Shown: positions 36,000 to 44,441 of the stretch, piece by piece
Position numbering within the stretch: the first letter of the stretch is position 1
How the letters are laid out: every line of letters begins with the position of its first letter
Notes under the pieces: generated by a model
The model's database searches: none
Told to the model about the DNA's origin: nothing
The model's input: the letters and a program-made list of their open reading frames with translations, nothing else
NCBI RefSeq assembly: GCF_022179345.1
Contig: NZ_BPQR01000045.1
Span: 1 to 64,000, forward strand
DNA: 64,000 bases
Reading direction: 5' to 3'
Origin: Methylobacterium jeotgali
GTDB taxonomy: Bacteria > Pseudomonadota > Alphaproteobacteria > Rhizobiales > Beijerinckiaceae
Made by a program: the position numbers and the translations under genes

Positions 36000-36896
36000 T
36001 CAGCGCCGCGGCGCCGGCTCCCCGTTTGCGTCCTGCCGGAGCCCGTCGTCGCGGGCCTCCTCCGGCAGCACCTCGATGGCCTCGGCGCTCGCGACGTCGA
36101 GGGTCGGTCCACGCCAGATCTCCAGGATGCCACGAGCGCGCACCCGGCGCCCCCGCAATCCGGCGGCACTCAAACCACGTTCGAGCAAGCGTCGCCAAGT
36201 GCGTTTCGACACGGTGACTGTGAGAGCGTCCTCCCCCGAAGGTCCGAAATCGAGATAGGTGCGCGCTGCCCGCTCCCCGACCCGCCGGACCCGCCCCTCG
36301 ACGATGGCGAAGCGCCCGGCGCGCGCCCGCAGGGCGGTGCCGTCCGTGGCGGCGGGGCGGGGGCGCGCCCAGATTCCCCGGCCGGCGGCGCGGGGTGCCT
36401 CCTCCAGGGCGAGGAGGGCCGGGCGGCAGAGCGTCTCGCCCTCGCCGGCATCCGCAGGCGCGAGGCCCGCGCCGATCAGACCGCCGGCGAGATCGGTCGC
36501 GTCCGCGCCCTCCGTCTGCGCGTCGACGCGGATGCGGCCCCACCGGTCCGCCTCGCCCCGGGCGACGAGGGTGAGAGGCTGCCCGACGCGCGCCTGGAGC
36601 CAGGCTTCCGCCGCCCGCGCGTCCTCCGGCTCCTCCGGCCAGCGCAGCGACCCGAGCACCGCCTGGCCGCCGGAGCCGAGGCGCAGCTCCCCGCGCGGCC
36701 CGAGCCCGGCGATCGTGTCGCGCGTCGCCGCCGCGGCCCGGCACTCCGCCGGCCCGGACCGCGGGGCGGCTTGAGAAGGGAGAGGAGCGAGGCTCGCGAT
36801 CCCGGCGGCCGCGAGGGCGACCGTCCGCCCGGCCCGCGACCCCGGCGTCCGTGGCGCGCCCGCGAGTTGGCGGCGCGGGGCGTTGGTGCTAAGCAC
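36000..36896 (-). CDS. SNase-like (thermonuclease-fold) exported protein
   Basis: 298 residues. A basic N-terminus and hydrophobic segment (about 22-43) act as a signal or anchor. The chain then shows a degenerate staphylococcal-nuclease-like region with LRWPEEPEDARAAEAWL, LVARGEADRWGRIRV and GRGIWARP (about 170-178). A C-terminal OB-like part follows (YLDFGPSGEDALTVTVS, GRRVRARGILEIWRGPTLDV, IEVL). The catalytic Arg/Glu set is not clearly conserved, so nuclease activity is doubtful. It ends 50 bases before the M48 start, suggesting an operon. It begins next to the tRNA-Arg gene. Confidence 0.7.
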   Translation of the reverse strand: MLSTNAPRRQLAGAPRTPGSRAGRTVALAAAGIASLAPLPSQAAPRSGPAECRAAAATRDTIAGLGPRGELRLGSGGQAVLGSLRWPEEPEDARAAEAWLQARVGQPLTLVARGEADRWGRIRVDAQTEGADATDLAGGLIGAGLAPADAGEGETLCRPALLALEEAPRAAGRGIWARPRPAATDGTALRARAGRFAIVEGRVRRVGERAARTYLDFGPSGEDALTVTVSKRTWRRLLERGLSAAGLRGRRVRARGILEIWRGPTLDVASAEAIEVLPEEARDDGLRQDANGEPAPRR

Positions 36897-36906
36897 GCTG
36901 CCGGTC

Positions 36907-37238
36907 GTCTCCGTAGCTCAGCTGGACAGAGCACAGGTTTCCTAAACCACGTCAATTGGGCGCCGCGATCCGGGAAACCGCGCGGTGGATCCGCTCAAAT
37001 TCGGGGAACGCTCCCGGCGCCTCACCGGCGCCCTGCCGATCCCGAGCCAAGCCCGCCCCGCACACGGACGGGAAGGTGTAGAGACTAGACGGGCGGCACC
37101 TAAAGGCGCTCTCGCGAGGGCGGCCCAGGGTGAAGGGATAGTCCAGACCACGAACGCGCCCGTCACGGCGGGGCGGCGGCGAAAGCCGAAGTGGGATGAA
37201 ACCTGGGGTCGCAGGTTCGAGCCCTGCCGGGGACACCA
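36907..37238 (+). tRNA. tRNA-Arg(CCU), split by a group I intron
   Basis: Exons 36907-36943 and 37199-37238 join to a 77-base tRNA with CCA encoded. The acceptor GTCTCCG pairs with CGGGGAC (37228-37234). The D arm is GCTC/GAGC. The anticodon stem CAGGT (36934-36938) pairs with ACCTG after splicing, giving loop TTCCTAA with anticodon CCT (36941-36943). The T arm is GCAGG TTCGAGC CCTGC, then discriminator A and CCA (37236-37238). Without removing the intron the anticodon arm cannot form. It reads the rare AGG codon. Confidence 0.93.
36944..37198 (+). ncRNA. Self-splicing group I intron (IC3 type)
   Basis: 255 bases between the third anticodon base and the next A. The 5' exon ends in T and the intron ends in G (37198), as group I requires. 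P1 forms between exon TTTCCT and the internal guide GGGAAA (36972-36977) with the terminal U-G pair. Core blocks match the Azoarcus tRNA-Ile intron: CAAATTCGGGGAAC (P4 side), GAGCCAAG (37044-37051), GAAGGTGTAGAGACTAGACG (P6/P3/P7 region, from 37072) and GGGTGAAGGGATAGTCC (37128-37144). A GGCGGCGAAAGCCG hairpin is the P9 element. There is no homing endonuclease frame inside. Confidence 0.93.
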
Positions 37239-37367
37239 ATCGACACGTCGCGAAAGATGAAACCGACGCGTAGTACCGACATGGTCCCGCCGGCCCGTGA
37301 CAAAGGCTTCGCTTGCGCCTAAGGCTCCGCTGAATGGCACAGGAGAGCGGGCGGGAATTCGAGAGTC

Positions 37368-37784
37368 ATGGCCGGCCAGAAGCCTGACGCGCGGGATGCG
37401 TATATTGGACAGCGCATGGCCGACCAGCGGCGCAAGGCGTCGCTGACGCAGCGCAGCGTCGCCCGGAACTTCGGGCTTTCGGCCGCACAGCTCCAGAAAT
37501 ATGAGAAGGGCACCAACCGCATCAGCGCGGTGCACCTCGACATCATCGCCCGCATGACGGGCAAGCCGCTCGACTTCTTCCTGCGCGGCATGCCGCGCCT
37601 CGATCCCGTCGCCGAGACCGGCTTCGGCGAGGAGAAGCAGGAGGGCTACCAGGCGCCGGACAACCCTTGGGCCGGCCTCGCCGAGACCGTCGCCCGCTAC
37701 GTCGCCGAGAACTTCCCCGAGGACGCGCGCCGGGACTTCGCCGCGGCGGTCGCGGCCCTGAACGAGAAGCTCAAGGGCGAGTAG
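37368..37784 (+). CDS. XRE-family transcriptional regulator
   Basis: 138-aa DNA-binding protein with a Cro/CI helix-turn-helix at about 14-70 (GQRMADQRRKASLTQRSVAR; SAAQLQKYEKGTNRISA). A C-terminal region (about 95-138) rich in Ala and acidic residues may mediate dimerisation. In alphaproteobacteria an XRE gene of this kind regularly stands just before metK, so control of SAM synthesis or neighbouring genes is plausible but unproven. A 7-bp inverted repeat lies in the 154 bases between this gene and metK. Confidence 0.88.
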   Translation: MAGQKPDARDAYIGQRMADQRRKASLTQRSVARNFGLSAAQLQKYEKGTNRISAVHLDIIARMTGKPLDFFLRGMPRLDPVAETGFGEEKQEGYQAPDNPWAGLAETVARYVAENFPEDARRDFAAAVAALNEKLKGE

Positions 37785-37794
37785 TCTGCCGTGA

Positions 37795-37827
37795 CGAACG
37801 TTCTGTACTTTTTAGCGGACACGTTCG
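37795..37827. promoter_or_regulatory. Inverted repeat in the metK leader
   Basis: CGAACGT (37795-37801) and ACGTTCG (37821-37827) are inverted with a 19-base spacer containing ACTTTTTAG. The element lies just after the XRE stop. It could be an operator of the XRE protein or a weak attenuator. No SAM riboswitch consensus was found in this leader. Confidence 0.35.
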
Positions 37828-37938
37828 GAATTCCGGCTTGACCTTCGCCAAGCGGCGATGCGAGAAGGCCTGCCGTCTTTACAGAGAGGCCGCGCAAGCA
37901 CCGCATCCGACGGTTGCGCCGGCCGCTGGGGGTGCCCG

Positions 37939-39117
37939 ATGCCGCGGTCCGACTATCTCTTCACCAGCGAGTCCGTGTCCGAGGGGCATCCCGACAAGGT
38001 CAGCGACCGCATCTCCGACACCGTCGTCGACGCTTACCTCGCGGCGATGCCCGAGGCCCGCCTCGGCGTCGAGACGCTGACCACGACGAACCGCGTCGTC
38101 ATCGCCGGCGAGGTCCGCGGCCCCGAGAGCGTCACCTTCAAGGACCTCGAGGCGCTGACCCGCGAGGCGGTGCGCGACATCGGCTACGAGCAGTCGGGCT
38201 TCCACTGGAAGAACAACGACGTCGCCATCTACCTGCACGCCCAGTCCGCCGACATCGCGCAGGGCGTCGACGCCGCCGGCAACAAGGACGAGGGCGCGGG
38301 CGACCAGGGCATCATGTTCGGCTACGCCGCCGACGAGACCCCGGAGCTGATGCCGGCCCCGATCTTCTACGCCCACAAGATCCTCAAGGACCTCGCCGAC
38401 GCCCGCAAGGCGCGCGAGGGCGACGCCGCCAAGCTCGGCCCCGACGCCAAGAGCCAGGTGACGGTGCGCTACGTCGACGGCAAGCCGGTCGAGGTCACGC
38501 AGATCGTGCTCTCGACGCAGCATCTCGACGAGTCCCTGGACTCGGCCGACGTGCGCGCCATCGTCGAGCCCTACATCCTCAAGGCCCTGCCGCAGGGCTG
38601 GGTCAACGAGGGCACCGTCTGGCACGTCAACCCGACCGGCAAGTTCGTGATCGGCGGCCCCGACGGCGATGCCGGCCTCACCGGCCGCAAGATCATCGTC
38701 GACACCTACGGCGGCGCGGCGCCCCATGGCGGCGGCGCCTTCTCCGGCAAGGACCCGACCAAGGTCGACCGCTCGGCCGCCTACGCCGCGCGCTACCTCG
38801 CCAAGAACGTGGTCGCCGCGGGGCTGGCCCGCCGGGCCACCATCCAGCTCTCCTACGCCATCGGCGTCGCCAAGCCGCTCTCGATCTACGTCGACCTGCA
38901 CGGCACCGGCACCGTCGACGAGGCGAAGCTGGAAGGCGTGCTGATGGACGCCCTCGACCTCTCGCCCCGCGGCATCCGCACGGCGCTCGGCCTCAACAAG
39001 CCGATCTACGCGCGCACCTCCGCCTACGGGCATTTCGGCCGGGCGCCGGACGCGGACGGGGGCTTCTCCTGGGAGCGCATCGACCTCGCCGAGAAGCTCA
39101 AGTCGGCCCTCTCCTAA
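37939..39117 (+). CDS. metK: S-adenosylmethionine synthetase
   Basis: Makes S-adenosylmethionine from methionine and ATP. The 392-aa product follows the family throughout: [16 protein letters not shown] (8-23) with the ATP and phosphate ligands, [10 protein letters not shown] (about 121-130), the [16 protein letters not shown] stretch and the [19 protein letters not shown] signature near 268-286. ATG at 37939 is preferred over an in-frame ATG at 37858 because homology starts there and GGGGG precedes it. trmB follows four bases later, so the SAM-using methyltransferase is co-expressed. Confidence 0.98.
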   Translation: MPRSDYLFTSESVSEGHPDKVSDRISDTVVDAYLAAMPEARLGVETLTTTNRVVIAGEVRGPESVTFKDLEALTREAVRDIGYEQSGFHWKNNDVAIYLHAQSADIAQGVDAAGNKDEGAGDQGIMFGYAADETPELMPAPIFYAHKILKDLADARKAREGDAAKLGPDAKSQVTVRYVDGKPVEVTQIVLSTQHLDESLDSADVRAIVEPYILKALPQGWVNEGTVWHVNPTGKFVIGGPDGDAGLTGRKIIVDTYGGAAPHGGGAFSGKDPTKVDRSAAYAARYLAKNVVAAGLARRATIQLSYAIGVAKPLSIYVDLHGTGTVDEAKLEGVLMDALDLSPRGIRTALGLNKPIYARTSAYGHFGRAPDADGGFSWERIDLAEKLKSALS

Positions 39118-39121
39118 GTCC

Positions 39122-39838
39122 ATGACGGCGGGAGGGGACGAGACCCCTCCCGGCGCGGGCGGGGCCGATCGCGCCTTCTTCGGGCGGCGCAAGGGCAAGC
39201 GCCTGCGCGTGGCCCAGGAGGAGCGCCTCGCCGGGCTGCTGCCGCGCCTGCGCATCGGCCTGCCAACTGAGGGCGCCCTCGATCCGGCAAGCCTGTTCCC
39301 GGAGCCCAAGCGCCTCTACCGCCTGGAGATCGGCTTCGGCGGCGGCGAGCACCTCGCCCACGAGGCGGCAACGAACCCGGACATCGGCTACATCGGCGCC
39401 GAGCCCTTCCTCAACGGCGTCGTCAAGCTCCTCGCCCTCGTCGAGGAGCGGGGCCTGCGAAACGTGCGCGTCCACGACGAGGACGTGACCGCGCTCCTCG
39501 CGGCGCTGCCGCCGGAGAGCCTCGACCGGGTCGACCTCCTCTATCCCGACCCCTGGCCGAAGCGGCGCCAGCGCAAGCGGCGCTTCGTCTCGGACGCGTC
39601 GCTTTCGGCCATCGCCCGCGCGCTCCACCCCGGCGGCCGCTTCCGCTTCGCCAGCGACATCGACGACTACGCCGGCTGGGTGCTGGTACGCGCCGCCCGC
39701 AGCCCCGCCCTCCGCTGGACCGCCGAGCGGGCCGACGACTGGCGGCGCCCCTATCCCGGCTGGCCGGGCACCCGCTACGAGGCGAAGGCCGAGGCGGCCG
39801 GCCGCGTCCCCACCTATCTCGAATTCGAGCGGGCCTGA
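39122..39838 (+). CDS. trmB: tRNA (guanine-N7-)-methyltransferase
   Basis: Methylates G46 of tRNA with SAM. The 238-aa protein has the basic N-terminus FFGRRKGKRLR, the SAM motif YRLEIGFGGGEHLAHEA (about 62-78), and the catalytic block DLLYPDPWPKRRQRKRRF (about 138-155) typical of TrmB. A carboxy-terminal TRYEAKAEAAGR closes the tRNA-binding part. It follows metK by four bases, a conserved alphaproteobacterial pair. Confidence 0.96.
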   Translation: MTAGGDETPPGAGGADRAFFGRRKGKRLRVAQEERLAGLLPRLRIGLPTEGALDPASLFPEPKRLYRLEIGFGGGEHLAHEAATNPDIGYIGAEPFLNGVVKLLALVEERGLRNVRVHDEDVTALLAALPPESLDRVDLLYPDPWPKRRQRKRRFVSDASLSAIARALHPGGRFRFASDIDDYAGWVLVRAARSPALRWTAERADDWRRPYPGWPGTRYEAKAEAAGRVPTYLEFERA

Positions 39839-40022
39839 GGCCGCTTGCCGCGCCCCCCTGCGGCGACACACGCACATGTTGTGATCGAAGGCCCCTTGCG
39901 GGCCCGATCCGCCTTGCCCGCCGGGGCCGGAGCGGCCATCTTCCGCGCCATCGGGCGGGCGCGGGGACCGATCCCTGCCGGCGTGGACGGCGTCGGTGCG
40001 AGGGACTTGGCGAAGGCTGAGG

Positions 40023-41750
40023 ATGCGAGTGGGCGCAGGCGCGCATGAGCCGCGGCAGGACGTGCCGCAAGAGGTGCGCGATCCCCATCGCGCCGCGTTC
40101 GAGGACGCGCCGGTCGGGCTCGCGATCCTGACCCCGGACGGAGCCGCCATCCGCGACGCCAACGCCTGCCTCGCCGATCTCCTCGGTTACGCGCGCGAGG
40201 CGCTCGCGGGCACGAGCCTCGCGACCTTGCGCGAAGGGGCTGCTTCCGAGGGCATCGAGATCTGGCGGCGTCGCGACGGTGCCCTCCTCGACGTGCGGGT
40301 GCGCGTCAACGGCGGCGTCCTCGCCGTGGAGGCGGTCGACGCCGACGAGGCGGTGCGCGCCGAGCAGAACCGGGACGCGCTGACCGCCGCCGGGCTCGGG
40401 GAATGGCGCTGGGACCTGGGGAGCGGCCGCATCGGCCTGTCGCGCCGGGCCGCGCAGATCCTCGGCCATCCGCCCGGCCGCTCGCTGACCTGGCCGGACC
40501 TGCGCGGCATGTTCTCGGAGGGCGAGGCCCGGCGGGTGCGGCGCGTCCTGCGGCGCGCCTTCGCCCGCGGCCGGCACTATACGCTGGAGTGCCGGCTGGC
40601 GCGGGGCGGGGACGGGCGCTCGATCGTCGTCGGCGTGCGCGGCGAGCCGGTGCGCGCGCCCGACGGCACCCTGACCGGCACGGTCGGCGTGCTCCAGGAC
40701 GTCACCACCCGCGTCGAGGCGCGCGACGCGCTGCTCGGCCGCGAGCAGCGCCTGCGGGTGGCGACGACGCTCGCCGATCTCGGCATCTTCGAGTGGCACA
40801 TGCTCGAGGATTCCGCGACCTGGGAGAACGAGCGGATGTTCGAGATCTTCGGCCGGGACCCGGCCGAGGGCACGCTCGGCAAGACCGAGTTCCTCTACGA
40901 GATCCTCCATCCCGACGACCGGGCGGAGGTGCGCGCGGCGATCTCGCGGGCGCTCAAGGAGGACGAGATCCTGCGGGTGAGCGGGCGCATCCGCCGGGGC
41001 GACGGCGCCTGGCGCACCATCGACATGGCCGGCCGCTTCGAGCGCGACGCCCCGAACCGGCTGCCCCGGCGCCTGATCGGCGTCGTCGCCGACGTCACCG
41101 ACCGGCGCTACGCCGAGGAGCGGCGCACGCTCCTGATCCGCGAGCTGCACCACCGGGTGAAGAACACGCTCGCCACCGTGCAGGCGATCGTCGGCTCGAC
41201 GGCCCGGACCGCGTCCAGCATCGAGGCGTTCTACGAGGCCTTCGTCGGGCGCATCAAGTCGCTCGCCCACACCCATTCCGTGCTCACCGAGGCGACCTGG
41301 CAGACGGCCGATCTCCGGGCGCTCCTCGCCAACGAGCTGCGCCCGTATGCCGGCGATGCCCAGGGCGGCCTGGACGGGCGCGTCTCCCTCGAGGGGCCGA
41401 CCGTGGCTCTGCCCTCCGAGATCGCGGTGCCGATCGGCATGGCGATCCACGAGCTCACCACCAACGCCGCCAAGTACGGCGCCCTCTCGAACCGCACCGG
41501 CCATGTCGACGCGCGCTGGAGCGTCGAGCCCGGCGGCCCGCAGGGCGTGCTGCATTTCGCCTGGCGCGAGAGCGGGGGGCCGCCCGTCGCACCGCCGCGC
41601 CGGCAGGGCTTCGGCTCGCGCCTGCTCCAGCGGGTGCTGAGCACGCAGGTCGAGGCCGAGGTCGTCACGGACTACGCCAAGGAGGGCTTCAGCCTGACCA
41701 TGCGGGCGCCGCTGCCGGCCCGCGACGAGTCGCTGAACCCGCTGGCCTGA
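40023..41750 (+). CDS. PAS-domain HWE-type sensor histidine kinase
   Basis: A 575-aa soluble kinase. Three PAS-like domains lie at about 20-110 (PVGLAILTPDG), 120-230 and 245-360 (FEWHMLEDSATWENERMF, flavin/haem-type PAS3 look). A HWE/HisKA_2 core follows with the phospho-accepting His pair near 376 (ELHHRVKNTLATVQ), the N box HELTTNAAKYGALS and W-x-E in FAWRESGG. HWE kinases often feed the PhyR-EcfG general stress response in this order. ATG at 40023 follows GAAGG at suitable spacing; ATG at 39996 is the alternative. No response regulator is adjacent. Confidence 0.9.
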   Translation: MRVGAGAHEPRQDVPQEVRDPHRAAFEDAPVGLAILTPDGAAIRDANACLADLLGYAREALAGTSLATLREGAASEGIEIWRRRDGALLDVRVRVNGGVLAVEAVDADEAVRAEQNRDALTAAGLGEWRWDLGSGRIGLSRRAAQILGHPPGRSLTWPDLRGMFSEGEARRVRRVLRRAFARGRHYTLECRLARGGDGRSIVVGVRGEPVRAPDGTLTGTVGVLQDVTTRVEARDALLGREQRLRVATTLADLGIFEWHMLEDSATWENERMFEIFGRDPAEGTLGKTEFLYEILHPDDRAEVRAAISRALKEDEILRVSGRIRRGDGAWRTIDMAGRFERDAPNRLPRRLIGVVADVTDRRYAEERRTLLIRELHHRVKNTLATVQAIVGSTARTASSIEAFYEAFVGRIKSLAHTHSVLTEATWQTADLRALLANELRPYAGDAQGGLDGRVSLEGPTVALPSEIAVPIGMAIHELTTNAAKYGALSNRTGHVDARWSVEPGGPQGVLHFAWRESGGPPVAPPRRQGFGSRLLQRVLSTQVEAEVVTDYAKEGFSLTMRAPLPARDESLNPLA

Positions 41751-41769
41751 CTCTTCGAGCCCGCCGCCG

Positions 41770-42708
41770 TCAGGCGGCGCCGCGATCCGCCTCGCCGCCG
41801 GCGGCCACGAACGCCTTGAGCTCGTCCAGCGACCCGAAGGTGTAGCGGCCCCGCGGGGTCTCCGCCTCGATCACCCCGTCCGAGAACATGACGTAGGTGT
41901 TGCCGCCGGACGCATAGGTGCCGACGACCTCGCGGGCGGCGGGCGCCGCCTCCGGCTCGGGCGCCGTCTCCTCCGGCGCGGGCAAGGGCTCTTCGGTGGC
42001 GAGCGCCGGGCGCAGCGGCGTCTCCTCGGCGGCCGGCGCGACCGGCGCCTCGGCCGCGGCCTCGTCGCGCAGGGTCTCCTCCGGGCCCGGTCCGGCGATG
42101 GGCTCGGCGGTTGCCGTCTCCTCGGGGCGCGCCGGCGGGGCCGGCTCCGGGCTCACGAACAGCTCGTCCTCGGGCGCGAGGTCGATCGGCGTCTCGTCCC
42201 GGGCGGGAGGCGGCAGCGGACGCTCGGGCTCGTCCCGGTCCTCCGGCGTCGGATCGGAGGCGGGCCCATTGTCGGCGGCGGCGAGCAGCGCGCTCTCGAA
42301 GCTCGGCTCGCTCCGGCGCAGGCCGATCCCGGCGGCGCCTGCCCCGGCGAGCGCGCCGATGGCTCCCGCGCCGAGCGCGCCGGCCCCGAGCGCCGGCTCC
42401 GCCGTCCGGCCCTGCGGCTCCGGCGGGGCGGGGAAGGGCAGCGTGGCCGCGGGTGGCACCAGGGACGCGGGCACGGGCGGGCGCGCCTCCTCGGCGAGGC
42501 GGCGGAAGCTCAGCGCCTGCTCGACCCGGCGCAGGGCCGAGACGGCGGCGGCGAGCCCGAGCAGCACCGCGCCCGCGGCGGCGACGGTGGCGCCGGCCGT
42601 GACCATGGCGAGCCCGCTCTCGAGCCGGACGAAGGGGAAGCCCTGGATCACCGAGGCGATGCCGCCGATCATCATGGCGGCGGCGAGCGCGTACAGCGCG
42701 ACGGTCAT
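41770..42708 (-). CDS. Membrane protein with long acidic Ala/Pro/Glu linker
   Basis: 312 residues, family not recognised. Two N-terminal membrane segments (about 2-24 and 32-56: MTVALYALAAAMMIGGIASV; LAMVTAGATVAAAGAVLLGL) are followed by a short helix and a long low-complexity segment rich in Pro, Ala and Glu. A small C-terminal domain of about 50 residues (YASGGNTYVMFSDGVIEAET; YTFGSLDELKAFV) closes it. The layout suggests an anchored protein holding a small domain away from the inner membrane. It is convergent with the kinase gene, with 19 bases between. Confidence 0.75.
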   Translation of the reverse strand: MTVALYALAAAMMIGGIASVIQGFPFVRLESGLAMVTAGATVAAAGAVLLGLAAAVSALRRVEQALSFRRLAEEARPPVPASLVPPAATLPFPAPPEPQGRTAEPALGAGALGAGAIGALAGAGAAGIGLRRSEPSFESALLAAADNGPASDPTPEDRDEPERPLPPPARDETPIDLAPEDELFVSPEPAPPARPEETATAEPIAGPGPEETLRDEAAAEAPVAPAAEETPLRPALATEEPLPAPEETAPEPEAAPAAREVVGTYASGGNTYVMFSDGVIEAETPRGRYTFGSLDELKAFVAAGGEADRGAA

Positions 42709-42995
42709 GGATACTCTCGACAGACGGGACGGTGGTCCGGCCGCGGACAGTAAGGCCTTGTCCGGCATTTGCAAAATTCGAACGCCGTCATCCCCAGGCC
42801 GCCCCGGACGGGGATGTTTCCCGCCTCTTCGCGAAACCGCCGTTGCCAGGCCGCCGCTGCGGCTTACCTTAGCGTCGTCGCCGCAGGGCCGCCGCACGGG
42901 CGGTCCGCGCAACGGGCCCCGGCGCGATGGCGGCGGATGCCCGCCCAAGGGCCGGCCGACGGCCCCGCGCCCGACGAGAGAACCGGAGACCGACG

Positions 42996-43595
42996 ATGAC
43001 CTTCACGCTGCCCGAGCTGCCCTACGCCTACGACGCGCTGGGGCCGTACATGTCCAAGGAGACCCTCGAGTTCCACCACGACAAGCACCACAAGGCCTAC
43101 GTGGACAAGGGCAACGAGCTGCTCCAGGGCACCGACCTCCAGGGGAAGAGCGTCGAGGAGATCGTCAAGGCGAGCTACAACACCAACCAGGCGCTCTTCA
43201 ACAACGCCGGCCAGCACTACAACCACATCCACTTCTGGCAGTGGATGAAGCCCAACGGCGGCGGCACCCCCCCCGGCGCGCTCGCCAAGAAGATCGACGA
43301 GGACCTCGGCGGCTTCGAGAAGTTCAAGGCCGACTTCATCGCCGCCGGCATCGGCCAGTTCGGCTCCGGCTGGGCCTGGCTCGCGGTCAAGGACGGCAAG
43401 CTCGCCATCCTCAAGACCCCGAACGGCGAGAACCCGCTCGTGCACGGCGCTACGCCGATCCTTGGCGTCGACGTGTGGGAGCACTCCTACTACATCGACT
43501 ACCGCAACCGCCGGCCCGACTACCTCAAGGCCTTCATCGAGAACCTCGTGAACTGGGAGCACGTCGAGAAGCTCTACGGCGAGGCGCGCGCCTGA
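42996..43595 (+). CDS. sodB: Superoxide dismutase, Fe/Mn family
   Basis: Dismutates superoxide in the cytoplasm. The 199-aa product has FTLPELPYAYDALGPYMS at the start, metal ligand H27 in LEFHHDKHH, H79 in NHIHFWQWM, and Asp and His in GVDVWEHSYYIDYRNRR. The residues around the second ligand and the GQFGSGWAWL stretch indicate the iron type, but Fe and Mn forms cannot be separated with certainty by eye. ATG at 42996 is preceded by CGGAGA. It is monocistronic, with a convergent neighbour. Confidence 0.96.
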   Translation: MTFTLPELPYAYDALGPYMSKETLEFHHDKHHKAYVDKGNELLQGTDLQGKSVEEIVKASYNTNQALFNNAGQHYNHIHFWQWMKPNGGGTPPGALAKKIDEDLGGFEKFKADFIAAGIGQFGSGWAWLAVKDGKLAILKTPNGENPLVHGATPILGVDVWEHSYYIDYRNRRPDYLKAFIENLVNWEHVEKLYGEARA

Positions 43596-43646
43596 TCGCA
43601 GGCCCCGCGTGACGGCCGGGGCGCCCGCGCGGCGTCCCGGCTCCGA

Positions 43647-44360
43647 TCAGGACCGGTCCGGCTCCTCCCCTCGGCGGCCGGGCCGGGCTCCGGCGAGCAG
43701 CCGGTCGAGGGCGACGAGCGCCATTCCCACCGCCACGAAGCCCGCCGCGATCACCGCGCAGGTGACGGCCACCGTTCCCCAGCCGAACCGCGCCCCGTCG
43801 ATGAACGGGTAGGCGTAGCGCCCGCCGAGCGCCCCCCGGACCAGCGCGTAGCCGAGGAAGGCGAGCGGATAGGCGGTCCAGATCAGCGGATCGACGCGCC
43901 GCAGGCGGCCCTTCCCGGCGAAGACCAGCCAGAACAGCGGCACCGCCACCGGCAGCACGAGGTGGAGCATCGCGTCGGCGAGCAGGTCGGGGCCGGCGAG
44001 CGGACGCAGGCCCCGCAGCAGCGCTTGCTGCACGATGCCGACGAGGAGCGTCATCAGCGCGGCCGCCGCGACGGCGCGGGCGCGGGTGGCGGGCCGCGCG
44101 AGCCCCCGCGGGTTCGCTGCCAGGGCCGTGAACAGCACGGCGGCGAGCAGCCCCGTGGTGTTGGTGAAGTAGCCGAGCATCACCCAGGCGGTCGCCCCGA
44201 CCGATCCGGTCCGGCCAAACACCGCCGTGCAGCCCGCCGCGAGGCCGGTCCAGGCCGCCAGCGCGACGAGGGCGGCGCAGATGCGGGCGGCCGGACCATC
44301 CATCGGCCACCGGCCGGGTCGTGCGGGATCATCCATGCGCTGGAGCGAAGCGTCCGCCAT
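43647..44360 (-). CDS. Pr6Pr-type integral membrane protein
   Basis: About 237 residues with six predicted membrane spans, matching the Pr6Pr / FAR-17a/AIG1-like family of unknown biochemical role. Family-like features include GYFTNTTGLLAAVLF (about 48-62), a DAMLHLVLP stretch (about 109-117), PLIWTAYPLAFLGYALVRG and YPFIDGARFGWG. Related eukaryotic proteins are lipid hydrolases with a Thr/His pair, and the FTNTT and HLVLP residues here occupy similar places. ATG at 44360 follows GGAGCAGGG; an ATG at 44336 is possible. Confidence 0.82.
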   Translation of the reverse strand: MADASLQRMDDPARPGRWPMDGPAARICAALVALAAWTGLAAGCTAVFGRTGSVGATAWVMLGYFTNTTGLLAAVLFTALAANPRGLARPATRARAVAAAALMTLLVGIVQQALLRGLRPLAGPDLLADAMLHLVLPVAVPLFWLVFAGKGRLRRVDPLIWTAYPLAFLGYALVRGALGGRYAYPFIDGARFGWGTVAVTCAVIAAGFVAVGMALVALDRLLAGARPGRRGEEPDRS

Positions 44361-44441
44361 CCCTGCTCCGGTCGTCCCGAGCCACCTTCGCGGCTCTCGT
44401 AGCCGGCGCGCATGTGGGAACGATGTCTGAGGCCGCACCCG

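Noticed and set aside
36942..37535. Minus-strand frame of 197 codons over the tRNA-Arg and intron
   Set aside because: The DNA is explained by the tRNA exons, the ribozyme core and the XRE leader. The translation has no protein character, and it is not a homing endonuclease (no LAGLIDADG, GIY-YIG or HNH motif).
37785..37938. SAM-II or SAM/SAH riboswitch before metK
   Set aside because: The conserved loops of these aptamers could not be found by eye in the leader; only a simple inverted repeat is present.
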